DNA of 19,632 bases from CAIQJJ01 sp964606085 (lineage in GTDB: Bacteria > Chloroflexota > Anaerolineae > Anaerolineales > UBA4823), in the NCBI GenBank assembly GCA_964606085.1, contig CAZSFD010000094.1:1-19632 (forward strand). Direction: 5' to 3'. The number at the start of each line of letters is the position of its first letter. The stretch's first letter is position 1. The translations under genes and the position numbers were made by a program. The notes under the pieces were generated by a model that was not told where the DNA came from, did not search any database, and was given only the letters and a program-made list of their open reading frames with translations. Positions 7,440-14,059 of the stretch are shown here, piece after piece.

Positions 7440-8450
7440 TCAATACCCTAGTAAATCGCGCAGTTCTTTGGCTGCATTTTTGCTCAACGGAATTTCCGTC
7501 TTCGCGGCATCATCCAGAATAAGCGTGTAGCTATCGCGGGTGTAGGGGATAATGGTACTGACACGCTGCAAATTTACCAGGTAGCCGCGGTGAGCACGGA
7601 AAAAACCATTGCGCGCCAGGCGTTTTTCCAGTTCACCCATGGTCAGATGGCTGAGGATTTCCTGGCCTTGTAATGTGTGCAAACGGGTCTGGTCTTCATT
7701 GGCAGAAGCATAGAGTAGATCAGCCGGGTTGACCAGCACCACCTGACCTTCAGAGCGCGCAGGAATTTTAAAGGGCAAGTGTTCGCGGTTGTCATCGTGT
7801 GGTATTTCCACGCGGCTCAGGCGGCCCTGATCGAGGGCATAAATATCGTCACACAGACCGGCCAGACCAGTTCCTTCACGCGCGAGAATCAACACTGCAT
7901 TCCCAGAGGCAGTCTGTTGGCGCAGCGACTGGGCAATCAATTCGCACGAGGGGGTATCGCAGCCTGAAAATGGATCTACCAGCAAAAGCACCTTGGGGCA
8001 ATGCAAGATAGCGCGCCCATAAGCCAGGCGGCGGGCCAGGTTAAGCGGCAGTTTTCCTGCGGGCGTGTTGGCCTGATCGCGCAAACCCACTTCAGCCAGA
8101 ACTTCATCGGCCCGGGATGCTGGCAGGCAGCGCAGGTTGGCATAGAAAAGCAAGTTAGCACGTACAGACTGACGTTCGTACAAGCCTGCATCACGGAATA
8201 ACACGCCGATCAACTCGCTGATTTTCTGGCGCTGATGGCTCGGTTTGAGTCCACATACGAACACATCTCCTGCTGTCGGCTGCGATTGCCCTGTCAGGAG
8301 AGAAAGCAATTCACCCTTGCCACTACCCACCGGCCCTACGACTGCAACAATCTGGCCGGCCTGGATGGTTAAAGCATCAATATCCAACGCCAGGCGAGCG
8401 CCAGAGATTTTTTGCAAGTAGGAAATTTCAATCGAAGGGGTGAGGGGCAT
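7440..8450 (-). CDS. Degenerate ABC-ATPase domain fused to a LytTR DNA-binding domain
   Basis: The 336-residue protein joins an ABC-ATPase fold (about 7-215) to a C-terminal LytTR DNA-binding domain (about 236-336, with FFRAHRGYLVNL and TEIPLSKNAAKEL). LytTR domains bind promoter DNA, usually in response regulators. The ATPase half keeps the overall order of motifs but has lost their key residues. Walker A is GPVGSGKG (39-46, Gly for the Mg-binding Ser/Thr). The Q-loop Gln is Arg86. The LSGGQ signature reads LPLNL (134-138). Walker B has Val158-Asp159 where Asp-Glu is expected (LLLVDPFSGCD). The H-loop His is Arg191. It therefore probably does not hydrolyse ATP and may serve as a dimerisation or nucleotide-sensing module of a regulator. 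No ABC permease is adjacent. It lies directly behind the terminator of the Roadblock-V4R-receiver operon. A GGGAAG at about 13 bases is the only ribosome-binding candidate. Confidence 0.85.
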   Translation of the reverse strand: MPLTPSIEISYLQKISGARLALDIDALTIQAGQIVAVVGPVGSGKGELLSLLTGQSQPTAGDVFVCGLKPSHQRQKISELIGVLFRDAGLYERQSVRANLLFYANLRCLPASRADEVLAEVGLRDQANTPAGKLPLNLARRLAYGRAILHCPKVLLLVDPFSGCDTPSCELIAQSLRQQTASGNAVLILAREGTGLAGLCDDIYALDQGRLSRVEIPHDDNREHLPFKIPARSEGQVVLVNPADLLYASANEDQTRLHTLQGQEILSHLTMGELEKRLARNGFFRAHRGYLVNLQRVSTIIPYTRDSYTLILDDAAKTEIPLSKNAAKELRDLLGY

Positions 8451-8471
8451 TCAGGCTTCCCACAAAACAAA

Positions 8472-8495
8472 ACACTCCTCTTTACAGAGGAGTGT
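8472..8495 (-). terminator. Rho-independent terminator after the response-regulator gene
   Basis: ACACTCCTCT and AGAGGAGTGT form a perfect 10-bp stem with a four-base loop. On the minus strand it is followed by TTTGTTTTGTG. It ends 18 bases past the receiver gene's stop and only 21 bases before the ABC-LytTR start. A weak promoter candidate (TTGATG at 8512-8517, TACACT at 8491-8496, spacer 15) overlaps it and could start transcription inside the hairpin. Confidence 0.85.
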
Positions 8496-8513
8496 AGCAC
8501 GCTCTATATGTCA

Positions 8514-9356
8514 TCAAGCTAATAATTTCTCTCTCAGGTCATCTACGGATGCAAATGCACCCTGGTTATGAAGCAATTGCTTCATCGTCACGTCCAGACG
8601 ATTACCCAGGTCGGTGCGGCCACGGTCTTTCAGTGGGTAAAAATACTCCACCGATTGTTCCAGACGAGAACCGATACGCTCGCGCAGATCAGGCAGAATG
8701 GTAGGAGTCGAGAAGATCAGAAATTGCGAAGGCCCAAATTGCCCGACAAAATCATTAGGGCTGCCAACTTCGCGGATGGCATTGTGGATCATCAGGCTCA
8801 AGGCACGCAACACATCGTCAGAGGCAACAAAGCCATACGCGTCGCGAAAATCATCCAGGTGTTGCACTTCAATCAACAACAACGCCCAGCCTTCCGCAGA
8901 TAAGCATTCTTTCAGACGTTCATCAACCAGAAGGCCCTCCGGCAGATTCGTTACGGGATTGGTCAACGTCCCCTGGCTCAGGCGGCGCAAGGCATTACGC
9001 ACACGCAAGCGTAACTCTTGCACATCGAAAGGTTTGGTGACATAATCATCTGCCCCCAATTCCAGGCCGTGCAAACGATCGGAGCGGCCCCGGCGGTCGG
9101 TCAGAAAGATGATCGGCACCTCGCGGGTACGCCGGTCATTGCGCAAGCGGCGAGCCACTTCGTAGCCATCAATATCGGGCAGACGAATATCCAACACGAT
9201 TAAATCGGGTGGAGTTTCCATACTTGTTCGTACAGCATCTTCCCCCCAATTTGCCACCCGAACATCGTAACCTTGCACCCGGAAGTAGGCATTCAGCATA
9301 TCAGCTACATCCAGGTCATCTTCAATAATTAGGATTTGATGTTTTACATCAGCCAC
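8514..9356 (-). CDS. Response regulator: receiver domain with degenerate GGDEF domain
   Basis: A 280-residue two-domain protein. The receiver domain (about 6-122) has the acidic pair D13/D14, the phospho-acceptor D56 (LIVLDIRLPD), T86 and K108 (VTKPF), so it should be phosphorylatable. A GGDEF-like domain follows (about 131-270). It begins with TNPVTNLPEGLLVDERL, the usual entry of such domains, but the catalytic GGDEF loop reads FGPSQ (FGPSQFLIF), so diguanylate cyclase activity is very unlikely. The output is probably by protein contact. The start is GTG at 9356, with AGGA nine bases upstream. It follows the V4R gene by nine bases and ends just before a strong terminator. No histidine kinase is in the window. 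Confidence 0.88.
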   Translation of the reverse strand: MADVKHQILIIEDDLDVADMLNAYFRVQGYDVRVANWGEDAVRTSMETPPDLIVLDIRLPDIDGYEVARRLRNDRRTREVPIIFLTDRRGRSDRLHGLELGADDYVTKPFDVQELRLRVRNALRRLSQGTLTNPVTNLPEGLLVDERLKECLSAEGWALLLIEVQHLDDFRDAYGFVASDDVLRALSLMIHNAIREVGSPNDFVGQFGPSQFLIFSTPTILPDLRERIGSRLEQSVEYFYPLKDRGRTDLGNRLDVTMKQLLHNQGAFASVDDLREKLLA

Positions 9357-9365
9357 AGCGCCATC

Positions 9366-10001
9366 CTAGCTGATTGGTTCTTTTTGGATGATGTACTCAC
9401 ACACGTCATCACCCATTGCCATAAATCTCGATTCATTGACACGAAATTCACTGCCACCCGAAACCCATTTCAACCCTTCTTGCAGCAGACCTGCCCCCAT
9501 AAAGCAAACCGGCTTATCCAACCCACGGCGTTGCCAGCACTGCGGGCATTTGTGAATCGTGTAAACGAATTCTGTTTCCTGTTCGACAACCGTGCTGTAT
9601 TGATCGCTGATCTGGCTGAATATGCGCGCCATGGCCGGAATGCCGATGCGTAATTTAGTCGAAAGCGGCAATACCTTGAAAGCCAGGTCGCCTGCACCAG
9701 CTAATGCACCGAAATTGCGCAGAACATCGGCAAAGGTGGCCCGGCCTACCCGCAATGCCAAACCACGCCCGCCGCGCGGGCCGTACATTTCCTCCAAAGC
9801 CATGCTAATGGCTGTAAAGTCAGCAAAGTCAAATTCGCGCTCCAGGTTATTGGGAGGATAATTGTCAATGAGGTGCGGCAGATGCGCCAAGTTCAAAATG
9901 GCGTTGAGGCCGTTTTTGCCCATCACATTTTCCAATGATTGAAGGGCGATGCGCGCTGCTTTGTTGGGATAGAAGAGGCCGCTCTTTGGAATGGGGTCCA
10001 T
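9366..10001 (-). CDS. V4R (4-vinyl reductase-type) domain protein
   Basis: The 211-residue soluble protein ends in a V4R domain (about 120-208): KCPQCW (C152, C155), PVCFMGAGLLQEGLKW (C166), then F.VNESRFMAMGDDVCEYII (C201). The cysteines and the GD..C.Y.I pattern are typical of this family, known from bacteriochlorophyll 4-vinyl reductase, from activators of aromatic catabolism and from many signalling proteins, where it is thought to bind small hydrophobic molecules. The N-terminal ~115 residues are a less conserved helical part, often found in such proteins. Nothing here suggests photosynthesis, so a ligand-sensing role is more likely than reductase activity. It lies 13 bases after the Roadblock gene and nine before the receiver gene, so the three are probably one operon. 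No clear ribosome-binding site precedes the ATG. Confidence 0.8.
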   Translation of the reverse strand: MDPIPKSGLFYPNKAARIALQSLENVMGKNGLNAILNLAHLPHLIDNYPPNNLEREFDFADFTAISMALEEMYGPRGGRGLALRVGRATFADVLRNFGALAGAGDLAFKVLPLSTKLRIGIPAMARIFSQISDQYSTVVEQETEFVYTIHKCPQCWQRRGLDKPVCFMGAGLLQEGLKWVSGGSEFRVNESRFMAMGDDVCEYIIQKEPIS

Positions 10002-10014
10002 AATTTTTTGCCGA

Positions 10015-10386
10015 TCAGACGAGTTTCGCGAGCGCTTCGGCAGCTCGCCGCATGTCGAGGAAAATCAAGCCTAATTTGGCTTGTTCACGAGCCAAAGCAG
10101 TTAGCACCGCTTCCTCACCCACCGACATCAGGATAACATACCCGCTTTCCCCCTTGATATATACCTGATCCAATGAGCCGCGGCCCAATTCAGTGGCAAT
10201 CCGTTCACCCAGCGAGAGCATTGCTGCCGACATCGCCGAAACACGATCTTCTTCCACGCCTTGTGGCAAGGCAGAGGCAATTGTCAGGCCATCTACGCTG
10301 ACAACTGCGGATGCCTCGATATCCGGCGAGGAGGCCTGAAGATCACGCAAGCGTTCTACCATAAGTTGAGAGCGTGATTTGGTCAA
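10015..10386 (-). CDS. Roadblock/LC7 domain protein
   Basis: A small 123-residue Roadblock/LC7 protein (MglB-like fold), a family that dimerises and commonly regulates Ras-like GTPases or takes part in signalling scaffolds. The core runs from IEASAVVSVDGLTIASALP through EDRVSAMSAAMLSLGERIA, then GYVILMSVGEEAVLTALA and KLGLIFLDMRRAAEALA, close to the typical bacterial pattern. The frame is open further upstream, but that part would overlap the divergent pyrFE gene and the promoter at 10457-10485. I therefore place the start at the TTG at 10386, with AGGAG seven bases before it, giving a complete domain and nothing more. It is the first gene of the cassette. No MglA-type GTPase is next to it. 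Confidence 0.88.
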   Translation of the reverse strand: MTKSRSQLMVERLRDLQASSPDIEASAVVSVDGLTIASALPQGVEEDRVSAMSAAMLSLGERIATELGRGSLDQVYIKGESGYVILMSVGEEAVLTALAREQAKLGLIFLDMRRAAEALAKLV

Positions 10387-10456
10387 GGCTAAACTCCTGA
10401 GATTCAATGCAATCGTTGATCCTGCGTGCCAGTATAGTCCCTTCCGGCACGCTACA

Positions 10457-10485
10457 AATGTAGCATAGGGGGGAAAAAGTGTCAA
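10457..10485 (-). promoter_or_regulatory. Promoter of the Roadblock-V4R-receiver operon
   Basis: Minus strand: perfect -35 TTGACA (10480-10485), 17-base spacer, -10 TACATT (10457-10462). Transcription should start near 10450, leaving a leader of about 64 bases before the TTG start. It lies back to back with the pyrFE promoter. Confidence 0.8.
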
Positions 10486-10496
10486 GCGAAACATGC

Positions 10497-10502
10497 TATA
10501 AT
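10497..10502 (+). promoter_or_regulatory. Extended -10 promoter of pyrFE
   Basis: TGCTATAAT gives a perfect -10 with the TGn extension 35 bases before the pyrFE start. No good -35 is present; that position (about 10474-10479) abuts the -35 of the divergent promoter. Transcription would start around 10509. Confidence 0.65.
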
Positions 10503-10505
10503 CTT

Positions 10506-10522
10506 GCCGATTTGTAATCGGC
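10506..10522 (+). other. Small hairpin in the pyrFE 5' leader
   Basis: GCCGAT-TTGTA-ATCGGC is a perfect 6-bp stem with a five-base loop just upstream of the GGAG ribosome-binding site (10525-10528). It would lie at or near the 5' end of the transcript and could stabilise the mRNA or affect start-site choice. A regulatory role is only a possibility. Confidence 0.4.
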
Positions 10523-10537
10523 CTGGAGAATACCTGA

Positions 10538-11977
10538 ATGACCCTCTTTAACCGCCTGGAAAAACGTGTTCGACAAGTCAATTCGCTTTTGTGCATAGGG
10601 CTAGACCCACACCCGGGGGAAATTGCCGAACCAGCTACAACAGCCGTGTATGATTTCTGTTTGCGCATCATCACCGCCACCAGTGATCTGGCAGCAGCCT
10701 ATAAACCCAACATTGCTTTCTTCGAGGCCTTTGGCGCCGAGGGGATGGCGGTCTTACAGCGTTTGATGAACGCCATTCCTGAAGAAATTCCCGTTATCCT
10801 GGATGCCAAACGGGGCGATATTGCCTCGACCAGCCAGGCCTATGCCCGCGCTGCTTTCGAAATCCTGGAGGCAGATGCCGTTACGGTCAGTCCATACCTG
10901 GGCCACGATTCCGTCAAGCCCTTTCTGAACAACCCACAAAAAGGTATTTTCCTGCTTTGTAAAACATCCAACCCTGGTTCAGCAGATTTACAGGATTTAA
11001 CGGTTGGCTCATCTGGCCTGACGCTCTATGAACACGTTGCTCACCTGGCACAGCGCTGGAACGAGCATGACAACGTGGGCCTGGTGGTCGGCGCAACCCA
11101 CCCCGAAGCCCTGGCCCGCCTACGTGCTGCCGCACCGCACCTATGGTTTCTGTCGCCTGGCGTAGGGGCGCAGGGTGGTGACCTGGCGGCCGCCTTGCAG
11201 TCTGGGCTGCGAACCGATGGGCTGGGCTTGTTAATCCCCGTTTCACGCGGCATATCGCAGGCCGAGAATCCCCGCCAGGCTGCTGAGGCATTGCGGCAAG
11301 AAATCAACCAGGCACGGGAAAAATTGAAGGTTGAAAGTTCTAAATTTACACCTATTGCAAGCAGCCCACAACCAGCAACTTTCGATTTTTCTCCCCTTGC
11401 CGATGCTCTGCTCGAAGCCGGCTGTGTCAAATTCGGTCAGTTCACGCTTAAATCGGGGTTGGTGTCGCCGATTTACCTGGATTTGCGCCAATTGGTGGCT
11501 TACCCATCGCTGCTAAGACAGGTGGCCGAAGCCTATGTGCCAATTTTACGCCGCCTGGCCTTCGACCGCCTGGCAGCCCTGCCCTATGCCGCCTTGCCGA
11601 TTGGCACAGCCATCAGCATCCAGGGCAATTGGCCGCTCATTTACCCTCGCAAAGAGAGCAAGGCTTATGGCACAAAAGCGGATATCGAGGGTATTTTTCA
11701 ACCAGGCGAATGTGTGGCCGTGATTGATGACCTGGCAACTACCGGCAGCAGCAAATTCGAAGCCATTGAAAAATTAACCAGTGTTGGGCTGAAAGTCACA
11801 GATGTGGTGGTCTTGATTGACCGCCAATCAGGGGCGAAAGAGGCCCTGGCGCAAAGGGGATATACACTTCATGCCGTGTTGAATTTTGGCGATTTGTTGG
11901 ATCACTGGGAACGCACCCAAAAAGTCTCTCCCAACGATATTGCCCAGGCGCGAGCTTTTCTTGCTGAAAATCGCTAA
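10538..11977 (+). CDS. pyrFE: Bifunctional OMP decarboxylase / orotate phosphoribosyltransferase (UMP synthase, PyrF-PyrE order)
   Basis: The last two steps of UMP synthesis in one 479-residue cytosolic protein. Residues 1-262 are OMP decarboxylase of the PyrF-2 type: LLCIGLDPHP (17-26), catalytic DxKxxD as D89-K91-D94 (ILDAKRGDI), and SPGVGAQGGD (206-215). Residues 285-479 are orotate phosphoribosyltransferase: CVKFGQFTLKSGLVSPIYLD (296-315), YPRKESKAYGTK (369-380), and the PRPP-binding VIDDLATTGS (395-404). The order (decarboxylase first) is opposite to animal UMP synthase. The linker (about 262-284) is low in complexity and encoded by an inverted repeat (11319-11390). The start ATG follows GGAG at nine bases. 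The glycan-export permease gene begins two bases after its stop, so UMP synthesis and surface-glycan genes are probably cotranscribed. Confidence 0.95.
   Translation: MTLFNRLEKRVRQVNSLLCIGLDPHPGEIAEPATTAVYDFCLRIITATSDLAAAYKPNIAFFEAFGAEGMAVLQRLMNAIPEEIPVILDAKRGDIASTSQAYARAAFEILEADAVTVSPYLGHDSVKPFLNNPQKGIFLLCKTSNPGSADLQDLTVGSSGLTLYEHVAHLAQRWNEHDNVGLVVGATHPEALARLRAAAPHLWFLSPGVGAQGGDLAAALQSGLRTDGLGLLIPVSRGISQAENPRQAAEALRQEINQAREKLKVESSKFTPIASSPQPATFDFSPLADALLEAGCVKFGQFTLKSGLVSPIYLDLRQLVAYPSLLRQVAEAYVPILRRLAFDRLAALPYAALPIGTAISIQGNWPLIYPRKESKAYGTKADIEGIFQPGECVAVIDDLATTGSSKFEAIEKLTSVGLKVTDVVVLIDRQSGAKEALAQRGYTLHAVLNFGDLLDHWERTQKVSPNDIAQARAFLAENR
11319..11390 (+). repeat. Inverted repeat encoding the PyrF-PyrE linker
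   Basis: AAAAATTGAAGGTTG (11319-11333) and CAACTTTCGATTTTT (11376-11390) are inverted copies with 13 of 15 matches. Between them lies AT-rich, low-complexity sequence (GTTGAAAGTTCTAAATTT...). The element coincides exactly with the inter-domain linker and has a base composition unlike the two enzyme halves, as if a small palindromic element had been taken up in frame. Confidence 0.5.
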
Positions 11978-11979
11978 CT

Positions 11980-12807
11980 ATGCACAACCAATCCATCTAC
12001 GATAGCGCTGAACGGGGTGTACTCGCCCTGGATGAGTTGCGCGAGGTGTTCACATACCGCAACCTGCTCTTTCAACTGATTCGCCGCGATGTGTTGACGC
12101 GTTACAAGCGTTCGGTTCTGGGTGTCGCATGGACGATGCTCAACCCGTTAGGCACCATGTTGATCCTGAGCATCGTTTTCTCACGCGCTTTCGGGCAGGG
12201 AATCACCTACGCAGCGTATGTTTTGAGCGGATTGCTGGTGTGGAATTTCTTCTCGCAGACAACCAATGCGGCCATCGTGCATTTGATCTGGGGCGAGGGC
12301 TTGTTCAAACGCATTTATGTGCCGCGCACGGTTTTCGCCCTCTCTGCCGTGGGCGTGGGGTTGGTCAACCTGGTGCTGACGTTGGTGCCACTCTTGTTCG
12401 TCATGCTCATCACAGGTGTGCCGTTGCGGTGGACGATCTTGTTGGCGCCGCTGCCGGTTTTGTTCTTGGCACTCTTTTCGCTGGGCATGGGACTGTTGGT
12501 TTCGGCCTGGGCGGTCTATTTCGCTGATGTGGCTGAGATGTATCAGGTGGCCATGGTGGCGTGGATGTATCTCAGTCCAATCGTCTACCCGAAAGAATAC
12601 CTGCTTCAGTTGGATACCTGGGGCGTATGGATAGCCAGGCTCAACCCGATGTATCACCTGGTGACCTTGTTTCGCGCGGTGGTTTATGAAGGCGTGCTGC
12701 CCGAGGTGGGCCAGTTTATGCTGGCAGGCGGTATTGCCGTGGGCATGGCGCTGATTGGCTGGTTGGTTTTCACTCGTCAAGCGGATGAATTTTCTTATCG
12801 ACTCTAA
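11980..12807 (+). CDS. wzm: ABC-2 type polysaccharide export permease (Wzm/TagG family)
   Basis: The membrane subunit of an ABC exporter for O-antigen, capsule or teichoic-acid-like glycans. The 275 residues show the family's amphipathic start (LREVFTYRNLLFQLIRRDVL), the conserved TRYKRSVLGVAWTMLNPL (about 45-62) and about six membrane segments (near 60-75, 80-98, 118-140, 150-175, 185-205 and 245-260). NPMYHLVTLFRAVVYEG (about 222-238) near the C-terminus is also typical. The ATG lies two bases after the pyrFE stop without a clear ribosome-binding site, so translational coupling is likely. The partner ATPase follows 19 bases later. The transported glycan cannot be named from sequence. Confidence 0.92.
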   Translation: MHNQSIYDSAERGVLALDELREVFTYRNLLFQLIRRDVLTRYKRSVLGVAWTMLNPLGTMLILSIVFSRAFGQGITYAAYVLSGLLVWNFFSQTTNAAIVHLIWGEGLFKRIYVPRTVFALSAVGVGLVNLVLTLVPLLFVMLITGVPLRWTILLAPLPVLFLALFSLGMGLLVSAWAVYFADVAEMYQVAMVAWMYLSPIVYPKEYLLQLDTWGVWIARLNPMYHLVTLFRAVVYEGVLPEVGQFMLAGGIAVGMALIGWLVFTRQADEFSYRL

Positions 12808-12826
12808 CTCCTCGCCATCGAGCAGC

Positions 12827-14059
12827 ATGGCCGATGACATTGTGCGCCTGGAAAACGTCACCGTGCGTTACCGCGCGGCCAGCGAACGCGTCGAAAAGTT
12901 CAAAGAATATGCCATTCGCCGTTTGCAGGGGAAGATCAAGCATAATTATTTCCTGGCTTTGCAAGACGTTTCCTTTTCGGTCAAACGAGGAGAAGTCTTT
13001 GGGCTGATCGGCCACAACGGGGCCGGGAAAAGCACGCTGCTCAAGCTGGTTTCGCGTGTGCTGCGGCCAACTGCCGGGCGGGTATGGGTGAGTGGCCGCG
13101 TGGCCCCCTTACTGGAAATCGGGGCTGGTTTCCACCCTGAACTGACCGGGCGGGAGAATATCTACCTCAACGGTTCGCTGTTGGGGTTCTCGCGGCGCGA
13201 AATGGATGTCAAATTCGAGAACATCGTTGAGTTTGCTGAATTATGGGATTTCATTGATGCGCCGCTGCGTACCTATTCTTCGGGCATGTGGGCGCGCCTG
13301 GGCTTTGCCGTGGCGACCGATACACAGCCCGAAGTGCTGATTGTGGATGAGATTTTATCGGTAGGCGATGAGTCCTTTCAACGCAAAAGCTATGAACGTA
13401 TCGAGTCCTTCCGCCAGCATGGCGCCACCATTCTGCTGGTTTCTCACAGTATGCCTGTGGTCGAAAACACCTGCCAGCGGGCAGCCTGGCTGGAACACGG
13501 CAAGTTGATGGCCGTGGGCAGCGCCAAAGAAGTGGTGGATCGCTACCTGGGCCGCGTGCGCGAAGACGAATCGGAGCAACTCAGCAAAAAGACCGAAGTG
13601 GTGGAAGAAGAAGGCCGTTGGGGCAGCCGCCGCATGGAGATCGTTGGCGTGCGCATCACCAACGACCAGGGCGTAGCGCAGGGCGTTTTCGCCACCAATG
13701 AACCGTTGCAATTGCACATGGATTACGTCGCCCACGAACCGATCCAATCACCGGTGTTTGGCATGGCCATCTTCCGACAGGATGGCGCACACGTCACCGG
13801 CCCTAACACCGACCTGGTCAAACTTGACCTGGGCCTGGTGACTGGCAAGGGTAGCGTCACTTACAAAATTCCGCGCCTGCCCTTGTTAGATGGCCTGTAC
13901 CACATCTCTGTCGCCGCTCACAACCAGGAAGATACCGAAATCTATGACTACCATGATCGCCGGTATCCCTTCCGGGTATTGAACATCGGCGACACAATCT
14001 ACGGCAAATATGGCCTCGTCACCGTTTATGGCGAATGGCAGCACACCCGCAATGCCTGA
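12827..14059 (+). CDS. wzt: Polysaccharide export ABC ATPase with C-terminal Wzt-like glycan-binding domain
   Basis: The ATPase partner of the preceding permease, on the cytoplasmic face of the membrane. From the ATG at 12827 it has 410 residues: Walker A GHNGAGKST (62-70), signature YSSGM (150-154), Walker B VLIVDE (170-175), H-loop H207 (SHSM), and the EIGAGFHPELTGRENIYLNG stretch typical of the Wzt/TagH group. A charged linker (about 245-262) leads to a beta-rich C-terminal domain (about 262-405), as in Wzt of E. coli O9a, where this domain recognises the chemically capped glycan end before export. All ATPase motifs are intact, unlike those of the ABC-LytTR protein. Alternative starts at 12785 and 12755 would overlap the permease gene; 12827 fits the usual N-terminus best, but no start has a good ribosome-binding site. 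Its stop overlaps the next start by eight bases. Confidence 0.92.
   Translation: MADDIVRLENVTVRYRAASERVEKFKEYAIRRLQGKIKHNYFLALQDVSFSVKRGEVFGLIGHNGAGKSTLLKLVSRVLRPTAGRVWVSGRVAPLLEIGAGFHPELTGRENIYLNGSLLGFSRREMDVKFENIVEFAELWDFIDAPLRTYSSGMWARLGFAVATDTQPEVLIVDEILSVGDESFQRKSYERIESFRQHGATILLVSHSMPVVENTCQRAAWLEHGKLMAVGSAKEVVDRYLGRVREDESEQLSKKTEVVEEEGRWGSRRMEIVGVRITNDQGVAQGVFATNEPLQLHMDYVAHEPIQSPVFGMAIFRQDGAHVTGPNTDLVKLDLGLVTGKGSVTYKIPRLPLLDGLYHISVAAHNQEDTEIYDYHDRRYPFRVLNIGDTIYGKYGLVTVYGEWQHTRNA

Noticed and set aside
12181..12861. 226-codon minus-strand frame opposite the permease
   Set aside because: Gln/His-rich product typical of the complement of hydrophobic codons; the plus strand is a clear ABC-2 permease.
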